A stretch of DNA of 9,540 nucleotides from CAYQAJ01 sp964415245 (GTDB lineage: Bacteria; Planctomycetota; Planctomycetia; Pirellulales; Pirellulaceae). The stretch lies in the NCBI GenBank assembly GCA_964415245.1, contig CAYQAJ010000209.1, forward strand, positions 1 to 9,540, in the 5' to 3' direction. Position numbers and translations under genes: made by a program. Of this stretch, positions 4,984 through 9,540 are shown one piece after another; within the stretch, counting starts at the first letter, position 1; each line of letters begins with the position of its first letter. Under the pieces are notes generated by a model. The model was not told where the DNA came from. It worked only from the letters and a program-made list of their open reading frames with translations, and did no database searches.

Positions 4984-7310
4984 ATGGCTGCACGCCTGCT
5001 ACTTGTCCTGATCGCGCTGGGCGTTGTCTGTGTCGCGATGCCGGTAGTCGCCGAGGACACAGAGGACGAAATTGCAACGCTCGCCGAGCAGCTTCGCGCG
5101 ATTGATGCCGGTGTGTGGCAGCCGCCCGAGGGACAATCGCGGGGCGACATGCTCGAGCGCGACCTTTCGCGCCGCCTGCGCGAGGCCAATCGGGCCAGCT
5201 CGCGCGCGTGGCACGAGTCGGCGAGCGCGGACCGCGATGCGTGGGAAACTTTTCGCCGCGAGAGGGTCGCCGCGCTCCGCCGTTCGCTCGGTGAGTTTCC
5301 ACCGCGCAACGAGCCTGTCGAAGTGCACGTGTCGGGCACGATCGAGGGGGACGGCTTCGTCGTCGAGAATCTCGTCGTGCGCGGGCGGCCCGGCTTGTGG
5401 ATTACCGCCAATTTTTACCGCCCCGCGAAACCAACCGACTCGATGCCGGGATTCGTCATCGTCCATAGCCATCACACACCGAAGACTCACCGCGAGTTGC
5501 AAGACATGGGCATGACGTGGGCCCGCGCCGGCGCATGCGTGATGGTGATGGATCAGATCGGACACGGCGAGCGGCGCGAGCACCCGTTTCTTACCGCCGA
5601 TGACTACCGCGGCGAGTTCCGCGTGAGCCGGCAGGACTACTATCACCGGTACGACGTTGGGGTGCAGCTCGATCTGGCGGGGCAAAGTCTCATCGGGCAG
5701 ATGGCGTGGGACATATCGCGCTGTGTCGACGTGCTGGTGGCCCGCGACGGCGTCGATCCCAAGCGGATCGCGGTGCTGGGTTCGGTGGCCGGCGGCGGCG
5801 ATCCGGCCGCTGTGGCCGCGGCGCTCGACGAGCGAATCGGTGCGGCGGTGGTATTCAACTTCGGTGGGCCGCAACCGGAGACGCGCTATCCGCTGCCCGA
5901 CGATGCCGAAGAGTCGTTTCACTACGCCGGCGGCGGAAGCTGGGAATCGACCCGCAACTTGCGCCGCTCGGCCGCCGACGGCTTTCTGCCGTGGGCCATC
6001 GTGGGGAGCATTGCACCGCGAAAGTTCGTGTACGCCCACGAATTCAGTTGGGACCGCGAGCGCGATCCCGTGTGGAAACGACTCACCATACTGTACGAGA
6101 TGTACGACGCGCCGCAGAATCTCGCATTCACGAACGGCCACGGCCTGCTCTCAGGGCAACCGCCCGACGCATCGCACTGCACGCACATCGGCCGCGAGCA
6201 CCGCAATCGAATTCACGAGGCGTTCGATCGCTGGTTCGGTCTGCCGAACTCCACGGAAACCGAGTATTCGAGCCCGCTGCCTGCCGAACGGCTGCGCTGT
6301 ATGTCGCCCGAGCTGGAAGAGTCGCTGGTTCGGGTGCCGTTGCACGAGCAGCTTCAGGCGGAGTGCGCGGCGCGGCTTAACGAGGAGCGGGCTCGGCGGT
6401 CGAAGTTGAAACCGGCGGAGTGCCGCAAGGAGTTGCAAACCGCATGGCGGGAATTGCTGGGGCCCATCGACGTGCCTGAGAACGTCGAAGCCGAGGTTAA
6501 GAAAGACGGCGAGCCTCTTGATGCGTTGAACGTTCGCATCAGCCGTGTCACGCTGCACGTGGAACCAGGGATTGTGGTACCGCTGCTATTACTTCGGCCG
6601 ATAGGCGATGCGGACCGTGACAAACCACAGCCGGTCGTCGTGATGCTTTCCCACCGCGGCAAAGCCGATTTGCTTGCCCACCGCAGCGATGAGATCGCGC
6701 GACTCTTGGCGGCTGGCGTCGTGGTCTGCCTTCCTGATGCGCGCGGAACCGGCGAGACGCAATCCGGCGATTTGCTCGATCGCACGAGTGACGCCACTTC
6801 GCTTGCTTCGAGCGAGCTAATGCTGGGGGGCACGCTGCTCGGCGCGCGGCTCCGCGATCTTCGCTCGGTGCTGACGTGGCTGCGATCCAGCAAGGAATTC
6901 GATCCCCATCGCATTGCCGTGTGGGGCGTTTCGCTCGCGCCGGTGAACGGCGCCGATGCGGATTTTCGCGTGCCGCGCGGCATCGACGATCGACCGGCGC
7001 AAAGCGAACCGCTGGGCGGACTCTTGGCTTTGCTGGCCGCTCTGTACGAAGACGATCTGGCCGCCGTGTGCGTCGACCGGGGGCTGGCCGACTACTTGAG
7101 CGTGCTCGATCACTGGTCGATCTACATTCCGTACGACGTACACGTGCCCGGCGCGCTCACGCATGGCGACCTGCCCGACGTGGCCGCCGCGCTCGCCCCC
7201 ATGCCGCTGGCGCTGCGAGAAATGGTCGACGGGCTGAATCGCCCCATCGATGCGGAGCCGCTCGCCGATAAATACAAACCGGCCATCGAAAGCTATCGCC
7301 GCGCCGGTGC
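4984..7310 (+). CDS. Secreted protein with two tandem acetylxylan-esterase-like alpha/beta-hydrolase domains (3' end in assembly gap)
   Basis: 775 residues are visible before the run of N. Residues 1-23 are a signal peptide (ARLLLVLIALGVVCVAMPVVA, then ED). Domain 1 (about 120-420) has VIVHSHH, D190-QIGHGER, an elbow region G266-SVAGGGDPAA and NGH386G. Its elbow has Val268 where the G-x-S-x-G nucleophile serine is expected, so it may be catalytically dead. Domain 2 (about 500-775) has VVVMLSHRG, P584-DARGTGET and a proper elbow WG648-V-S650-L-A. The domain-2 catalytic His, expected further on, would fall in the gap. The family resembles acetylxylan esterase-like proteins, which suggests deacetylation of plant or algal polysaccharides outside the cytoplasm, but the substrate is inferred. 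The true stop is not visible: any reading across the N run into 7411 and beyond enters the opposite strand of the next gene and is an artefact. Confidence 0.88.
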
Positions 7311-7410
7311 NNNNNNNNNNNNNNNNNNNNNNNNNNNNNNNNNNNNNNNNNNNNNNNNNNNNNNNNNNNNNNNNNNNNNNNNNNNNNNNNNNNNNNNNNN
7401 NNNNNNNNNN
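7311..7410. other. Assembly gap of exactly 100 N
   Basis: The run is exactly 100 N, a common scaffolding placeholder for a gap of unknown size. It removes the 3' end of the esterase gene and perhaps the last codons of the convergent gene. Further genes may be hidden in it, and the two sides may be farther apart than 100 bp. Confidence 0.98.
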
Positions 7411-9164
7411 TACTTCCCGGTCCCAATGCGGAAGTAGAGTTTGTACTTGCCGTCGCTGCCCTCAAACGTCATCTCCTTGTTCACGCTGCTCACGCCTTGC
7501 AGCAGCGCGATGCGATCCTGGAGAGTCAGCGTCAGCTCGGTCGGATAGCCGAGGCGCTCGTCGATGTTGAGAGCCTCGGTGGCCGACCCGGCACCGGCCA
7601 ATGCGCCGGTGTTCAGGGCGCCAAACATCGTCTGGCGGAGTTCATTGACGATGTCGGCCCGGTCGAAACCGGCGCCCAGCAGGTTTACCAGCCGCACGAT
7701 CGTCATGGCGTCGACGGTGTCGCGCACCACGGTGTGGCTGGAGTTGTCGTTCTCCATCATGGCAACGAGGAAGATCACGTCCTCGGGATTGGGCAGAGCG
7801 CGGGGCTTGTTGTTCAGACCCCACAGTTTGAGGTTCGGCTGGCGATCCTCGCCCTTGTCGAAGTCCTCATACACGTTCGTGACCTTGGTCATCTGCTTCA
7901 ATCCGACCTTCGAAGCCACCGACTTGGCGTCGTCCTCGGACAGGCCGAGCAGCCCCAGCCCGTCGATGACGTCCTGGCTGATGCCGCCCATGTCGGCCGT
8001 GAACGCCACCACGTAGATCTCGTCCGACGCACTGCTCTCGTCCGTTTCCTCGATGCAGTGAATTTTCGTGAGGGTGACCGATACATTGGGCACCTGCTGC
8101 ACGTAGATCGGCTTGGTGTTGCTGTCGGTCCACGAGTTGCCGTCGTAGCGGACGCCCACGCGAACGTAGTAATCACCCACGGGCAGGTCGTCTGGCACCG
8201 AGACGGTGAGCACCGTCTTGCCGGAGTTGAACTTTACGGCGCTGGCCGGAAGCTGCACGCGAGCCTTCACCGCGTTGTCCTTAACAAAGTCGACGCGGAT
8301 GCCGGGCTTGTACTCGCCGATGTCGGTGCCGACGATGTGAAACGTCCGGCCAACCAACACGAGCGGCTTGTACGTGGTCATCCACTTGGAGCCGACCTTC
8401 GTCGACACGGCCCGCCTTAGCTCGATGCTGTGATCGGTCGAGCCGATGACCTTTTCGATCGCGGGGAAGGCGAACTTCTGGCCGAAGTTGCCCGACCCTT
8501 GGTACGTGAGAACGATCGACGCCGACGGTACGCCGGCCGCCTTGCCTTGCGCGTCGAGTCCAACCAGACGCAGGTAGAACTTCTGCGGCGAGGCGGGCGC
8601 TTTGGCGGACAGGTGATCGGCCAGGGCAACCTGGAAGTAGCCGTAGCCCTTGGCGGGAACGCTGCCGATCTTGCCCGAGGCGATCATGTTGGCCGACGCG
8701 CCCGATGCGTCCTTGGGGTCGAACGGGCTGGGGGCAAGCTGCCACTGGGCCGACGCGATTGCCGGACCACTGGGCGACCAGCGAAGCTGGAGCTTCTCCG
8801 GCTCGTTAATGGTTTTCGCCAATTTCCACGCCGGGAAATCGGGATTGGTGCCCGGCGACTGAACCTCAAGCGTGAGGAGCTTGATGTTCTTGGCGATGTT
8901 CAACTGCCCGGGCGAGACTTTTCGCACCGTGCTGGATTTGCGCGCGGCAGGAGCGCGGCGAAGAATGATCTTGTCGTCGGCACGCGCCAACGATGCCGCC
9001 GACGCAAACACGTAGACGGCCACCAACAGTGACGCCGTGGCGACGACGATTCCCTTGCGCAGCGTCGGGCGCTGCGCGGGGACGGACGGCAATGTTGCCT
9101 CGCGCTCGCTACGGCGCAGGGCGGACATCACCTCGAGACGGTAGGTGTGGATCGAAGCGTACAT
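7411..9164 (-). CDS. Exported beta-rich protein of unknown function with IPT/TIG-like domain (C-terminus at gap)
   Basis: 584 residues are visible. I do not recognise the protein as a named family. It has a long basic N-region (1-37), a hydrophobic core (38-60, KGIVVATASLLVAVYVFASAAS) and a likely cleavage after LARA (A62), so it is exported or anchored. Residues about 80-260 look beta-rich. Residues about 265-358 (YKPLVLVGRTFHIVGTD, then VPDDLPVGDYYVRV) resemble an IPT/TIG or Ig-like fold. Next comes SVTLTKIHC370IEETDESSASDEIYVVAF, an acidic D/E-rich motif of a kind I associate with secreted proteins that may bind calcium. The C-terminal part (DVIFLVAMMENDNSSHTVVRDTVDA) looks alpha/beta. The ATG at 9164 was chosen for its GAAAGGG site 7 nt upstream. 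After Lys584 the next codon begins TA, so the gene may stop right there (TAA/TAG) or continue with Tyr. It is convergent with the esterase. A structural or adhesive envelope role is a guess. Confidence 0.82.
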
Positions 9165-9171
9165 GGTAGAA

Positions 9172-9178
9172 CCCTTTC
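9172..9178 (-). promoter_or_regulatory. Ribosome binding site of the IPT/TIG-like protein gene
   Basis: The minus strand reads GAAAGGG, then 7 nt, then the ATG at 9164. It decides this start over the in-frame codons farther upstream (the frame is open to 9281) and over the internal ATG at 9128. Confidence 0.75.
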
Positions 9179-9200
9179 GTCGGCAGTTGGGTTTACGGGC

Positions 9201-9214
9201 GCAGTGCGCACTGC
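9201..9214. promoter_or_regulatory. Perfect 14-bp palindrome upstream of the IPT/TIG-like protein gene
   Basis: GCAGTGCGCACTGC reads the same on both strands, without spacer, 36 nt before the ATG at 9164. Its position in the likely leader or promoter fits an operator for a dimeric regulator. The bound protein is unknown and no second copy was seen in the window. Chance is less likely than for a shorter dyad but cannot be excluded. Confidence 0.4.
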
Positions 9215-9295
9215 CAGACGCGCGGCGCCTGTTTCGAGAAGAAGCTGTGTGCCCGAGTGGGGGCGGCCATGGGGGACGCACACGTTCGGGCGACG

Positions 9296-9312
9296 CGGGT
9301 CGTTGTGACCCG
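9296..9312. other. Short hairpin, CGGGTC/GACCCG
   Basis: A perfect 6-bp stem (9296-9301 and 9307-9312) with a 5-nt loop lies between repeat element B and the IPT/TIG-like gene. No T-run follows on either strand, so it is not a clear terminator. The rest of 9215-9387 shows no gene or clear promoter. Confidence 0.3.
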
Positions 9313-9387
9313 GCACTGTTATGCCAAGCGCATTTCCGGGCCGGATGTTACAAGGGGAATTAGCGATTGGCCCGAACGGGGGATTGG

Positions 9388-9516
9388 GAGCTTATCCAAA
9401 AACCGTCGGGGACTGGCTCATTTTGCGGAGCGGGTGGATGCTGCCACGCTTTCTCGCGGGTTACGCGGAGCAAAATGTGCCTGTCCCCTTCTCTGGGACG
9501 GTTTTTGGATAAGCTC
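9388..9516. repeat. Inverted-repeat (MITE-like) element, copy B, 129 bp
   Basis: The ends are a perfect 20-bp inverted repeat: 9388-9407 (GAGCTTATCC, then AAAAACCGTC) and its exact reverse complement at 9497-9516. Inside, GGGGACTGGCTCATTTTG (9408-9425) pairs at 16 of 18 positions with the complement of 9471-9488. The right arm has 8 extra nt, TTCTCTGG (9489-9496), as in copy A (496-712). The core between the arms (about 9426-9470) is short and lacks the heptad repeats of copy A. No coding capacity or target-site duplication was seen. It lies about 220 nt upstream of the IPT/TIG-like gene; the last 24 bases of the window beyond it show nothing recognisable. The whole element could fold into one long hairpin as RNA. 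Confidence 0.88.
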
Positions 9517-9540
9517 TCAGCGTGGGCTCGATCGTGGCGA

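Noticed and set aside
4999..6141. A 380-codon open frame on the minus strand
   Set aside because: It is antisense to the esterase gene, which has a signal peptide and clear hydrolase motifs; the frame shows none.
9320..9335. A sigma-54-like promoter (minus strand TGGCATAACAGTGCC)
   Set aside because: The GG-to-GC spacing is 9 and not 10, and the second element does not match TTGCA; not convincing.

Overview
The window is high-GC bacterial DNA from a draft assembly and looks like a planctomycete, probably from the Pirellulales/Gemmatales side of the phylum. The strongest evidence is a PSCyt1-PSCyt2-PSD1 (DUF1549/DUF1553) protein, a family that is essentially a planctomycete/verrucomicrobial hallmark. 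Supporting signs are a CPHC/CPRC zinc-ribbon plus membrane-anchor protein, a two-domain acetylxylan-esterase-like secreted hydrolase of a type I associate with planctomycetes, and the intergenic repeats. No tRNA, rRNA, CRISPR array or transposase gene was found.

Layout, left to right. (1) 1-475, minus: the N-terminal part of a zinc-ribbon/Pro-rich/transmembrane protein, cut by the window edge. (2) 496-712: an inverted-repeat element (copy A) carrying heptad repeats inside it; it fills the gap between two minus-strand genes. (3) 715-3786, minus: a large exported cytochrome-like PSCyt1/DUF1549/discoidin-like/DUF1553 protein. (4) 3787-4023: a divergent intergenic region. (5) 4024-4854, plus: an exported dienelactone-hydrolase-family enzyme. 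(6) 4854-4983: a second heptad-repeat cassette that starts on the stop codon, followed by two dyads. (7) 4984-7310, plus: a secreted protein with two tandem alpha/beta-hydrolase domains, whose 3' end is lost in a 100-N gap (7311-7410). (8) 7411-9164, minus: an exported beta-rich protein of unknown function, convergent with the esterase and also running into the gap. (9) 9165-9387: its upstream region, with a perfect 14-bp palindrome and a small hairpin. (10) 9388-9516: a second, 129-bp copy (B) of the inverted-repeat element.

Taken together, four of the five proteins carry export signals and the fifth has a membrane anchor, so the region encodes envelope or extracytoplasmic functions. The two hydrolases are consistent with deacylation or degradation of external carbon compounds, but no pathway can be fixed from the sequence. 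The PSD1 gene lacks its usual DUF1501 partner on either side. The least ordinary content is the repeat architecture: one TIR element in two sizes, with one copy holding a heptad cassette that also occurs alone elsewhere, and both cassettes lying just behind stop codons in the same relative orientation. I see no clear, complete novel system here; the repeat family and the enzyme/pseudoenzyme-like esterase are the best leads.
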